Program-made: the position numbers and the translations under genes
The notes under the pieces: generated by a model
What the model was told of the DNA's origin: nothing
Databases searched by the model: none
Seen by the model: only the letters and a program-made list of their open reading frames with translations
Origin: an uncultured Eubacteriaceae bacterium
GTDB taxonomy: Bacteria; Bacillota; Clostridia; Lachnospirales; CAG-274
Reading direction: 5' to 3'
Length of the DNA stretch: 6,572 bases
NCBI GenBank assembly: GCA_946534775.1
Contig: CAMNCZ010000062.1
Coordinates: 1-6,572, forward strand
In this document: positions 1 through 6,558 of the stretch, piece after piece
Layout: each line of letters starts with the position of its first letter
Position numbering within the stretch: position 1 is the first letter of the stretch

Positions 1-7
1 CGGCGCA

Positions 8-45
8 AGTAAACGCCCAAAGTCCAAAGACTTTTGTCGTTTACT
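8..45. repeat. Imperfect palindrome upstream of the lipoprotein gene
   Basis: The arms AGTAAACG (8-15) and CGTTTACT (38-45) are exact reverse complements. Inside them AAAGTC (19-24) pairs with GACTTT (29-34) around a CAAA loop. The two stems are separated by a 3x3 internal loop (16-18 against 35-37) in which the middle C and G could also pair. The right arm runs straight into a TATAAA sequence at 45-50. It could be a hairpin at the end of a gene lying off the left edge, although no T-run follows it, or an operator-like element in front of the lipoprotein gene. I see no good -35 box at the right distance from TATAAA, so I do not call a promoter. Confidence 0.55.
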
Positions 46-77
46 ATAAAATATAGAGAGACAGGTGAAAACAAATG

Positions 78-84
78 AAGGGAG
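78..84 (+). promoter_or_regulatory. Ribosome binding site that decides the lipoprotein start
   Basis: AAGGGAG lies 8 bases before the ATG at 93. This favours the start at 93 over the in-frame ATG at 75, which has only a weaker AGGTGA at 63-68. The start at 93 also gives a normal, short lipoprotein signal peptide beginning MKRY. Confidence 0.6.
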
Positions 85-92
85 CGAGAAAA

Positions 93-653
93 ATGAAACG
101 ATATATAATAATGCTGACATTGGCGGCAATGCTTACGGGCTGTACACCGTCGTCCGAAGTGTCGGTACCCGAAAATAACATAGAGTCGGCCGAGGAACAT
201 ACCGTTGAGGAAACAACGGAAAGCGGTGAAGAAACGGCCGAGGCCGAAGATACGGAAGAATTATCGGAAGAATTATCGGAAGAAGCTGAGGAGGATATCC
301 CCGTTTCGGGCGAGGAATATAAGTTAAGCGGCATAAATGACAATACGATAAATTTCTTTACAAAGCAGCAGACGTCAAAAGAGCCGAATAAGGCGGTTTT
401 AAGTGACGAACAGGCAAAAGAGATAATAGATATGATAAATGCTGCGCCAAAGGAGATAGGCTGCACAAACAGCGACGACAATCTTTGGTTTAAAGACGGC
501 GAAACAAGGGTATATATGGAAACATACTCCGACGGAAGCACTTATGCAAATGTATATGCCGACCAAAAGTTTTCCGCAGAACTCACAACGCAGCAGAAAG
601 ACAGGATAAACGAGATAATTTTGGATGCATCGGGCATTGATATAAACAGTTGA
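93..653 (+). CDS. Small acidic lipoprotein of unknown function
   Basis: This is a predicted secreted lipoprotein of 186 residues. From the start at 93 the signal peptide has a short basic head (MKRY), a hydrophobic core and the lipobox LTGC, with the lipid-carrying Cys at residue 17. Maturation by Lgt and LspA would anchor it to the outer face of the membrane. Residues about 22-75 form a low-complexity linker very rich in Glu, Ser and Thr, likely disordered, which includes a small in-frame repeat (ELSEELSEE). The remaining 110 or so residues look globular and soluble, with a helix (about 102-115) and a short aromatic and Asp-rich section (LWF, RVYMETYSDG). I do not recognise this domain. The in-frame ATG at 75 would add six residues and is less likely. 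It lies 22 bases before pheA, so the two may share a transcript, although no functional link is evident. Confidence 0.85.
   Translation: MKRYIIMLTLAAMLTGCTPSSEVSVPENNIESAEEHTVEETTESGEETAEAEDTEELSEELSEEAEEDIPVSGEEYKLSGINDNTINFFTKQQTSKEPNKAVLSDEQAKEIIDMINAAPKEIGCTNSDDNLWFKDGETRVYMETYSDGSTYANVYADQKFSAELTTQQKDRINEIILDASGIDINS
253..284 (+). repeat. 12-bp tandem repeat in the acidic linker of the lipoprotein
   Basis: The unit CGGAAGAATTAT occurs twice without a mismatch (253-264 and 265-276), followed by eight more bases of a third copy (277-284), about 2.7 copies in all. As the unit is 12 bp long, gain or loss of copies would add or remove four residues (ELSE) without breaking the frame. Confidence 0.8.
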
Positions 654-675
654 TCGATACAAAAGGAGAGACGAT

Positions 676-1506
676 ATGAAAGCAGGTTATTTGGGACCGC
701 TTGGGACATTTTCGCACCAGGCGGCACTGGAAGTTTTTAAGGAAGATGAAATAAAGCCGTATGACACCATTTTTCAGGTGCTTATGGCGGTTGAAAAGGG
801 AGAGTTGGACTGCGGCATAGTGCCGATAGAAAACTCGACCGAAGGCACGGTAAACGCAACGGTGGATGCGTTGGTCTTTGATTTGAATTTGTATATACAG
901 CAGCTTGTTGTGCTGCCGATAAGACAAAATCTGATGGTGAAAAAGGGCGCAGACCTTGGCAGTTTAAAGACGGTGTATTCGCACCCGCACGCTTTGGCGC
1001 AGTGCAGGCACTATCTTTATGAAAATTACGAGCAAGTGCCGACTATCGCCTCGCAGTCCACGGCGGCTGCGGCAAAAATGGTGTCGGAAAGTGCCGAAAA
1101 TATCGCGGCGGTAGCGCCTGCGGTGGCGGCTAAGGTGTATGGGCTGGAACTGGCGGCGGAAAATATACAGGACAGCAAAATAAATTTCACCGAGTTTGTT
1201 GTTGTCAGCAAAAAAAGCACGGAGCAGCCCATTGCGGCGGAAAACTACAAAACGACTATCTGTTTTTCGACCGTACACGAGCCCGGTTCGCTGTATAAAC
1301 TGCTTGATATACTGGCTATCTGGGACGTAAATATGTCGCGTATCGTATCGCGCCCGATGCGTGACCACCCCAACGAATATATCTTTTACATAGACCTTGA
1401 AAAGTCCGATAATTGGAAAGACCTCCAGGACGCGCTTGTTATGCTTAAAAGAAAAACATCGTTTTTCAAGGTGCTGGGTTCGTACCCCGTGCTTGACAGA
1501 CGATGA
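676..1506 (+). CDS. pheA: Prephenate dehydratase, monofunctional, with ACT domain
   Basis: Prephenate dehydratase converts prephenate to phenylpyruvate with loss of water and CO2, the step before transamination to phenylalanine, in the cytoplasm. The 276 residues match the usual length of the monofunctional enzyme; there is no chorismate mutase domain. The catalytic region (about 1-180) shows YLGPLGTFS at 5-13, VPIENSTEGTV at 49-59, YSHPHALAQC at 101-110 and NIQD at 163-166. A C-terminal ACT domain (about 192-270) would be the phenylalanine sensor. Two signature positions are altered: the active-site TRF motif reads TEF (172-174), and the ACT motif ESRP reads VSRP (224-227). The ACT GALV motif appears as GSLY (204-207). 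The frame is open throughout, so it is not obviously a pseudogene, but activity and feedback inhibition may differ from the norm. AGGAG at 664-668 precedes the ATG by 7 bases. Family assignment is secure; normal catalysis is not. Confidence 0.95.
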   Translation: MKAGYLGPLGTFSHQAALEVFKEDEIKPYDTIFQVLMAVEKGELDCGIVPIENSTEGTVNATVDALVFDLNLYIQQLVVLPIRQNLMVKKGADLGSLKTVYSHPHALAQCRHYLYENYEQVPTIASQSTAAAAKMVSESAENIAAVAPAVAAKVYGLELAAENIQDSKINFTEFVVVSKKSTEQPIAAENYKTTICFSTVHEPGSLYKLLDILAIWDVNMSRIVSRPMRDHPNEYIFYIDLEKSDNWKDLQDALVMLKRKTSFFKVLGSYPVLDRR

Positions 1507-1516
1507 AATTTAGTAC

Positions 1517-1546
1517 TTGTATATGTGGGGGGTAATGTGTTATAAT
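1517..1546 (+). promoter_or_regulatory. Possible sigma-A promoter with extended -10 between pheA and the next gene
   Basis: TATAAT at 1541-1546 is a perfect -10 box, preceded by TGT (1538-1540) as an extended -10. TTGTAT at 1517-1522 is a fair -35 box with an 18-base spacer. It sits in the 38-base gap after pheA and could drive the gdpP operon. The caution is that transcription would begin near 1553, after the ATG at 1545, so either the small gene starts later (ATG at 1566) or this match is chance. Confidence 0.35.
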
Positions 1547-1856
1547 GATAAATAATAATGCGGATATGGGCCCCGATGTGGTGGGCTATGCCGCTAAAAC
1601 GGAACAGCTGAAGGCAGAACTGCTGCAAAGCATAGCGGATGTTTTTAAGGAAACGGCGATGGGAAGCCGTGCGGCGCTTTGCGAGGAGCAGTTTGCAATG
1701 TCGCTTGGGCTGATGCTGATGCTTGCTAACCGCCGTGGGATAGAGCTTGAAAAGCTTGCCGCGCGGGTGAAGGCGCAGGCAAGGGCGGGGCTTGTGCGCG
1801 GCGATGCCTACAGCGGTGATTACAAAGCAGTTTTGGCGTTTGTCGGAAACGGTTGA
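1545..1856 (+). CDS. Small helical protein, possibly a degenerate MazG-like protein
   Basis: This is a soluble 103-residue protein with no signal peptide or membrane segment. It appears almost wholly helical: likely helices at about 17-38 (TEQLKAELLQSIADVFKE), 42-62 and 66-82, the last after ANRRGIELEKL. By eye the pattern of a helix, then a hydrophobic helix ending in a small-RRG-I turn, then a Leu-rich helix resembles the small MazG-like proteins of Clostridia. I do not see the metal-binding EExxE and ExxD set of active MazG enzymes, so a catalytic role is not supported. The ATG at 1545 is the first possible start because an in-frame stop lies at 1533. Its ribosome binding site would be the G-rich GGGGGGT at 1527-1533, at a rather long 11-base distance; ATG 1566 is an alternative. 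It lies 36 bases before gdpP in the same frame. The function is unknown. Confidence 0.7.
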   Translation: MINNNADMGPDVVGYAAKTEQLKAELLQSIADVFKETAMGSRAALCEEQFAMSLGLMLMLANRRGIELEKLAARVKAQARAGLVRGDAYSGDYKAVLAFVGNG

Positions 1857-1877
1857 CAGGGCCTTGGCTGCGGTTGC

Positions 1878-1883
1878 AGGAGG
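1878..1883 (+). promoter_or_regulatory. Strong ribosome binding site fixing the gdpP start
   Basis: A perfect AGGAGG lies 9 bases before the ATG at 1893. The first upstream in-frame stop is the TGA at 1854-1856, with no other ATG between, so no room remains for a longer N-terminus with membrane helices. Confidence 0.85.
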
Positions 1884-1892
1884 ATCAAAACT

Positions 1893-3605
1893 ATGGATGA
1901 TCGTACATTTCCGCTTGCGTATGTGCAAATCAATGCAAACCTTGATATACTTTTTTGCAATAATAAATTCAGGGAGTTTTTTATGCCTGCGGAGGGGGAA
2001 AGCCTGTTTAAACTGAGTGACCTGTTTGACGGCTATGATATCACATCAAGATCGCAGACGGCTGTTATAAACGACAGGCGTTGGCGTTTTGTAACGGAAG
2101 AACCGCGCGGCGGAAAGACGGATGTGTATATTTTTGACGAGAGCGAGGAAATTCCCTGCGGAAATAATGTTATGGCGGCGCTTCTGGTGCTTGATAATTA
2201 CACCGAGGTCAAGGAAAATATGGAGGAAGTACGCCATCCGCACGCTATGGCGGTAGTGGACCGCAAAATAAACGAGTATTTTACGGAGCTTGGCGGCATA
2301 GTGCGAAAATTTGAGCAGGACAAGTATCTTTTTATACTGCGTGAAGATCAGCTTGAAGAATTAAAGAAAAATAAATTTTCCATTATGGAAATGATAAGCA
2401 AGGTGGATGTCGGCAGCATACCTATGTCAATGAGTATAGGTATAGGCATAAACGGCACCACAATGGCGCATTGTATGGAATATGCCCGCGGCGCCGTCGA
2501 TCTGGCGCTTGCAAGGGGCGGCGGACAAGTGGTCGTAAAAGAGGGCGAGGACAAGTATCAGTTTATAGGCGGCAGTGTGCGCGAAATAAGTACAAATACA
2601 GGTGTTCGTGCGCGTATGAAGGCCTACGGCTTTGCCGAGCTTATAAAAACCTGCACCGATGTTATCGTTATGGGCCATAAAAGCCCCGATCTTGACAGCC
2701 TTGGCAGCTGCGCCGCTATCTTTTCGATATGCGAGTTTTTCGGCAGAAAATGTCATATAGTTCTCGGCAATATCAATTCAAGCATTTCAACGCTGTACAA
2801 GCGCCTTATGGAAGACCAGCGCTACGAAAGCATTTTTATCGACGGCGATACCGCGCTTAAACAGTTTAAACGGCGCACGCTTGTTGTGGTGGTGGATGCG
2901 CATAAAAAATCCATAGTGGAGTGCCCCGAATTGGTGGAACGGGCAAAACAGCTTATGATAATAGATCACCACAGGAAAGGGCCGGGTGCGATAGAAAATT
3001 ATTCGCTGACCTACCACGAATCCTTTGCATCGTCGGCAAGCGAACTTATCACGGAAATGCTTATGTATATGAACAAGGGTATCCGCCTTACCAAAACCGA
3101 GGCGGAGGGCTTGCTTGCGGGCATTACGGTGGATACCAAAAATTTCGCGTTCAAGACAAGTTCTATGACGTTTCAGGCGGCAGCCTATTTAAAACAGCTG
3201 GGTGCCGATACTGTCTCCGTAAGACGGCTGTTTCAGAATACTTTGGACGCATATATCGCAAAGGCTTCGGTGGTATGTGATGCCGAGATAATAAACAAAA
3301 ATATGGCGATATCGGTGCTGCGCATAAGGGTGGACAATCCCGTTGTGCTTATTGCGCAGGCGGCAGATGAATTGCTTGGTATACGCGGCATAGAGGCAAG
3401 TTTTGTGCTTAACGAAATGGACGGCACGGTTTATATAAGCGCGCGCAGCCTTGGTACGGTAAATGTGCAGCTTATTATGGAAAAAATGGGCGGCGGCGGC
3501 CATATAAGCGGTGCTGCGACCCAGTTGAAAAATACTACGCTTGAAGAGGCACAGCAGCTTCTTAAAGACACGATAGATGAATATTTGGAGGAAAAACAAC
3601 GATGA
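1893..3605 (+). CDS. gdpP: Cyclic-di-AMP phosphodiesterase, GdpP/YybT type, lacking membrane helices
   Basis: GdpP hydrolyses cyclic di-AMP to pApA and so affects wall stress, potassium balance and beta-lactam tolerance. Domains in order: a PAS-like region (about 5-105, ending LVLDNYTE); a degenerate GGDEF domain (about 115-225) with [10 protein letters not shown] at 179-188 and RGGGQ at 208-212 where relatives usually have RGGDQ; a DHH phosphoesterase domain (about 255-420); and a C-terminal DHHA1 domain (about 455-565). The metal ligands are all present: GHKSPDLD (261-268; H262, D266, D268), D335 in [12 protein letters not shown] at 358-360, and D414 in ITVDTKN. The DHHA1 motif [10 protein letters not shown] is at 533-542. 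The protein has 570 residues against roughly 650-660 for classical GdpP, because the two N-terminal membrane helices are absent; it should be cytosolic. It overlaps rplI by four bases (ATGA), so translation is likely coupled. The family call is secure; loss of membrane anchoring is inferred from sequence. Confidence 0.93.
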   Translation: MDDRTFPLAYVQINANLDILFCNNKFREFFMPAEGESLFKLSDLFDGYDITSRSQTAVINDRRWRFVTEEPRGGKTDVYIFDESEEIPCGNNVMAALLVLDNYTEVKENMEEVRHPHAMAVVDRKINEYFTELGGIVRKFEQDKYLFILREDQLEELKKNKFSIMEMISKVDVGSIPMSMSIGIGINGTTMAHCMEYARGAVDLALARGGGQVVVKEGEDKYQFIGGSVREISTNTGVRARMKAYGFAELIKTCTDVIVMGHKSPDLDSLGSCAAIFSICEFFGRKCHIVLGNINSSISTLYKRLMEDQRYESIFIDGDTALKQFKRRTLVVVVDAHKKSIVECPELVERAKQLMIIDHHRKGPGAIENYSLTYHESFASSASELITEMLMYMNKGIRLTKTEAEGLLAGITVDTKNFAFKTSSMTFQAAAYLKQLGADTVSVRRLFQNTLDAYIAKASVVCDAEIINKNMAISVLRIRVDNPVVLIAQAADELLGIRGIEASFVLNEMDGTVYISARSLGTVNVQLIMEKMGGGGHISGAATQLKNTTLEEAQQLLKDTIDEYLEEKQR

Positions 3606-4045
3606 AGGTAATACTTTTACAGGATATCAAAGGTGTGGGCAAGAAAGATCAGATAATAAATGCCAATGACGGCTATGCAAAAAATTTCTTGTTCCCGCGT
3701 AAATTGGCGGTTGAGGCAGAGGGCAACAACCTTAAAAAACTTGACAACCAGAAAAAGGCCGAGGCCGCACAGGCACAGGCGGTGCTTGAACAGGCGCAGG
3801 AACTTGGCAAAAAAATAGAGCAGATCACGGTGAGAATACCCGTAAAATTGGGCGAAAACGGCAAACTTTTCGGTGCCGTTACCAACAAGGAGATAGCTGC
3901 GGCCTTAAAGCAGCAGGCGGGTCTTGAAATAGACAAAAAGAAGATCGCGGCGGAGTCCATAAAGGCGGTAGGAGAAAAGACCGTTACCGTGAAACTTCAC
4001 CCAAAGGTAAGTGTTGGCTTAAAAGTTATTGTTGAGCAGGCGTAA
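3602..4045 (+). CDS. rplI: 50S ribosomal protein bL9
   Basis: Ribosomal protein bL9 binds 23S rRNA near the L1 stalk base and helps maintain reading frame. The 147 residues equal the usual length. The N-terminal rRNA-binding domain shows [15 protein letters not shown] (1-15) and [14 protein letters not shown] (23-36). A long Ala, Gln and Lys-rich helix (about 41-75) links it to the C-terminal domain, which contains [12 protein letters not shown] (87-98) and VKLHPKV (130-136). The start overlaps the gdpP stop as ATGA, and GGAGG at 3587-3591 lies 10 bases upstream, inside gdpP. It is followed two bases later by dnaB. I see nothing unusual in it. Confidence 0.97.
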   Translation: MKVILLQDIKGVGKKDQIINANDGYAKNFLFPRKLAVEAEGNNLKKLDNQKKAEAAQAQAVLEQAQELGKKIEQITVRIPVKLGENGKLFGAVTNKEIAAALKQQAGLEIDKKKIAAESIKAVGEKTVTVKLHPKVSVGLKVIVEQA

Positions 4046-4047
4046 CT

Positions 4048-5484
4048 ATGGCGGAAAACAGTGTTGCTGACAGCAAAAAACAGGAAGAAAACAAATATCT
4101 GCACCGAATACCGCCGCACGACGAAGATGCCGAACAGGCCGTACTGGGCTGTATGATATGCGATGCAAACGGCGTGCGTATCGCGGTGGAAATGGGCATA
4201 AGCGGCGAGGATTTTTACAGCCCCGCGCATAAAGAGATATACTATGCCATTGAGGAGCTTTACAACTCGGGCAAGCCGATAAACTACATAACATTAAAAA
4301 ACAGGCTGACCGAGAAAGACTTGCTTGAAAAGGCGCAGGGTCAGCGATATATAGCGCATCTTGCGGGCCTTGTGAGTACATCGGTACAGACGGCGCACTA
4401 TGTGAAGATAGTGCAGGATATGGCTGTACGCCGCAGGCTTATAGGCGCAAGCGGCGAGATAAGCGATGCAAGTTTCGGCGGGGCGGAAAATGTTGACGAT
4501 GCACTCGACCTTGCGGAAAAGCTTGTTTTTGATATAAGGCAGCAGCGTAAAAACCAGGACTTTGTTTCCATAAACGAGGTAATGGCGGAAGTGCTTGAAA
4601 ACATAGAGCAGGCAAACCGTTCGGCTAACAGCATAACGGGCATTGCAACGGGTTTCAGAGATTTTGATGAAAGAACAAGCGGTCTGCAAAACTCCGACCT
4701 GGTGCTTATTGCGGCGCGCCCCGCTATGGGCAAAACGGCGTTTGCGCTGAATATAGCGCAGTTCGCCGCGGTTTTCGGCAGGGTGCCGACAGCTATTTTT
4801 TCGCTGGAAATGTCGGCGGAACAGCTGGGACACAGACTTTTGTGCAGCATATCGCACGTTGATTCGCAAAAAGTGCGCACGGGCAAACTTGAAACGGAGG
4901 ACTGGGAGAAGCTTATACACGGTATGGGCATTATGTCCGAAGCACCGATATATATTGACGATACGGCGGGTATTACGCCGACGGAACTGCGCGCAAAGTG
5001 CAGAAAACTTAAAATGGAACACGGCCTTGGGCTTATAGTGCTGGACTATTTACAGTTGATGAACGGCGGCACGGGCAGACGCAGTGACTCGCAGCAGCAG
5101 GAAGTTGCCTTTGTTTCAAAGTCGCTTAAAGCGGTTGCGCGTGAACTGAATATCCCCGTTATTGCGCTTTCGCAGCTTAGCCGAAGCCCCGACAGCCGAA
5201 CCGACCACCGTCCCGTGCTTTCCGACCTGCGCGACAGCGGCGCGATAGAGCAGGATGCCGATATGGTATGCTTTTTATACAGGGACGAATATTATACAAA
5301 GGAACACTGCGAGGTACCGGGTCAGGCCGAGGTCATTATCGCAAAGCACAGGCACGGTCCTACGGGAACGATAAATCTTGCGTGGCTCGGTCAGTACACG
5401 CAGTTTGCAAACCTTGAACCGAAAAACATCGATATCCCCGCGGATATGCTTGAGAGTGCAGATAACGAGGATTCAATATTTTAA
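4048..5484 (+). CDS. dnaB: Replicative DNA helicase DnaB (DnaC in Bacillus nomenclature)
   Basis: This is the hexameric 5'-3' helicase that unwinds DNA at the replication fork, binds primase and is driven by ATP. The 478 residues fit the usual 440-480. The N-terminal domain (about 18-165) begins IPPHDEDAEQAVLG (21-34), the characteristic DnaB opening. The RecA-like motor (about 195-460) contains Walker A ARPAMGKTAF (223-232), the H1a-type FSLEMS (251-256), Walker B LIVLDYLQLM (329-338), the LSQLSR segment (374-379), SDLRDSGAIEQDAD (392-405) and the arginine-finger region KHRHGPTG (433-440). No intein or insertion is present. The start lies two bases after the rplI stop with only a weak ribosome binding site, which suggests coupling to rplI translation. 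It is the last gene of the operon; a hairpin follows within four bases of its stop codon. Confidence 0.97.
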   Translation: MAENSVADSKKQEENKYLHRIPPHDEDAEQAVLGCMICDANGVRIAVEMGISGEDFYSPAHKEIYYAIEELYNSGKPINYITLKNRLTEKDLLEKAQGQRYIAHLAGLVSTSVQTAHYVKIVQDMAVRRRLIGASGEISDASFGGAENVDDALDLAEKLVFDIRQQRKNQDFVSINEVMAEVLENIEQANRSANSITGIATGFRDFDERTSGLQNSDLVLIAARPAMGKTAFALNIAQFAAVFGRVPTAIFSLEMSAEQLGHRLLCSISHVDSQKVRTGKLETEDWEKLIHGMGIMSEAPIYIDDTAGITPTELRAKCRKLKMEHGLGLIVLDYLQLMNGGTGRRSDSQQQEVAFVSKSLKAVARELNIPVIALSQLSRSPDSRTDHRPVLSDLRDSGAIEQDADMVCFLYRDEYYTKEHCEVPGQAEVIIAKHRHGPTGTINLAWLGQYTQFANLEPKNIDIPADMLESADNEDSIF

Positions 5485-5487
5485 AAC

Positions 5488-5525
5488 AAAAGCCATAAAG
5501 CGTTTGATATTGCTTTATGGCTTTT
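5488..5525. terminator. Bidirectional intrinsic terminator between the dnaB operon and the opposing gene
   Basis: AAAAGCCATAAAGC (5488-5501) and GCTTTATGGCTTTT (5512-5525) are exact reverse complements, giving a 14-bp stem with a 10-base loop. On the + strand the stem ends in four T and an AT-rich tail. On the - strand it ends in TTTT followed by G and another TTTT. It can therefore stop transcripts from both sides. The stop codon of the - strand gene lies only three bases beyond the stem. Confidence 0.9.
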
Positions 5526-5528
5526 ATA

Positions 5529-6545
5529 TTAGTCTTGTTTGTCTGTCAGTTCGGCTATTTCTTTTTTCTTGTCCTCGGCACGCTGCACGAAAGGTTTGAT
5601 AGAACTTCTTGCGGAGTTTCTGAACTCGTCCGTTGTGCTTGTGGTTATGTGGCCGAATTTTGAAACGGCGGTAAGTGCTTCGGCGGCTTTCGCCTCGTTT
5701 GGATAGCGTATCTCGTATTCCTTGCCTTTTTTATCCACCAATATCAGCGAATACAGGTTATGTTTCATAAACGGTATAAAATTGAACGAAACCTTTTCAA
5801 CAACGTGGTGTATATATGCAAGTACCGTATCATCGCCCGAAACAGCGCTTATCGGGTTTTTTGTGATAATAAAATACTTTTGGCCTACGTTCAGGCTGCC
5901 GTATTTCTCGGCGGTCTCAAAATCTTTTGCGATATCTTCGATATCATAGCCGAATTTGCGTGCATTTTTCTTTATACTGCCGTAAGAACCGTACATAAGG
6001 CCTCGTATCATAAAGAAAATTATCAAAAGCAGCAGTATCAGCGTAAGGCTGTTTATAATTGGGTGCTGCTTCCAAAAATCCGCAAACGACATATCCACAA
6101 AATAATTATTGCGTATAAGGTTTGTTTCGTAGCCGTACTGCACAAAAAACGGCAGGTATTTGTTATGTGTTTCCTCATCGGTAATATACGCTTTGCCGCG
6201 CAGTTTTACGGTCTTGCCCTTTTCAAGGGTCTTATTTATTTTAAGCGCTTTCTGCTCGGTGGTTTTAAGCAGAAAACTGCTGCGGCCGTCGGGACACAGC
6301 ACCGCAAATATCGCGTCTTCGTTCTCGCCGCCTGCCTTTATCATACGCGCCGTATCAAACCGCGCCTTTGCGTAGGTGTTGTCCTCGCCTATAGACCCAA
6401 GCGAAATATCGTTTTGAGTAAAGAAATAGCTAAGGCCGAAAACAGTTATTATATGATATACAAAAAGAAGCAGCAGCATAAGCAAAAACAGCGAAAAAAA
6501 CGCCGATATACCGCTTTTGCGCACTGTTTTGTTAAGTTTGTTCAT
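5529..6545 (-). CDS. Two-helix membrane protein of unknown function
   Basis: This is a 338-residue protein that I cannot assign to a named family with confidence. It has a basic N-terminus (MNKLNKTVRK), a first membrane helix at about 13-40, an outside region of about 120 residues (41-162), a second membrane helix at about 163-183, then a cytoplasmic part of about 155 residues. The Lys/Arg-rich flanks (1-10 and 181-197) place both ends inside. The outer region holds a beta-rich stretch, including a segment around GKTVKLRGKAY (110-120) that could be an OB-like fold. The inner part (about 199-300: KYFIITKNPISAVSGDD, then SLILVDKKGKEYEIRY) has the rhythm of a PH-like beta domain, followed by a charged, likely helical tail (about 305-338). 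The start at 6545 is chosen because GGGAGGG lies 7 bases upstream; an in-frame ATG at 6560 would overlap that site. It runs convergent to dnaB, and its own promoter lies outside the window. Confidence 0.85.
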   Translation of the reverse strand: MNKLNKTVRKSGISAFFSLFLLMLLLLFVYHIITVFGLSYFFTQNDISLGSIGEDNTYAKARFDTARMIKAGGENEDAIFAVLCPDGRSSFLLKTTEQKALKINKTLEKGKTVKLRGKAYITDEETHNKYLPFFVQYGYETNLIRNNYFVDMSFADFWKQHPIINSLTLILLLLIIFFMIRGLMYGSYGSIKKNARKFGYDIEDIAKDFETAEKYGSLNVGQKYFIITKNPISAVSGDDTVLAYIHHVVEKVSFNFIPFMKHNLYSLILVDKKGKEYEIRYPNEAKAAEALTAVSKFGHITTSTTDEFRNSARSSIKPFVQRAEDKKKEIAELTDKQD

Positions 6546-6551
6546 TGTTTT

Positions 6552-6558
6552 CCCTCCC
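6552..6558 (-). promoter_or_regulatory. Ribosome binding site deciding the start of the membrane protein
   Basis: On the - strand GGGAGGG (CCCTCCC on +) ends 7 bases before the ATG at 6545-6543. The other ATG at 6560-6558 overlaps this site and has no comparable sequence within the 12 bases left in the window, so the shorter protein is preferred. Confidence 0.75.

Noticed and set aside
34..57. Promoter made of TTGTCG (34-39) and TATAGA (52-57)
   Set aside because: The spacer is only 12 bases, too short for a sigma-A promoter.
75..92. Alternative lipoprotein start at ATG 75
   Set aside because: The ATG at 93 has the better ribosome binding site (AAGGGAG, 8 bases away) and a more typical signal peptide head.
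676..1506. pheA as a pseudogene
   Set aside because: The frame is intact at full length and all other motifs are conserved; only two key residues differ.
1854..1856. TGA as a selenocysteine or readthrough codon joining the small gene to gdpP
   Set aside because: gdpP has its own perfect ribosome binding site and ATG right after, there is no aligned catalytic position, and I saw no SECIS-like hairpin directly after the TGA.
1386..1928. Open frame of 180 codons on the - strand across pheA, the small gene and the start of gdpP
   Set aside because: It spans three + strand genes, and its product is His and Arg-rich low-quality sequence with no motif.
1792..2016. + strand open frame overlapping the end of the small gene and the start of gdpP
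   Set aside because: It is out of frame with both supported genes and would overlap the PAS region of gdpP.
4294..5022. Open frame of 242 codons on the - strand opposite dnaB
   Set aside because: It lies wholly inside the well-conserved dnaB gene, and its translation is Arg, Cys and Tyr-rich with no recognisable domain, as expected from the antisense frame of a biased gene.
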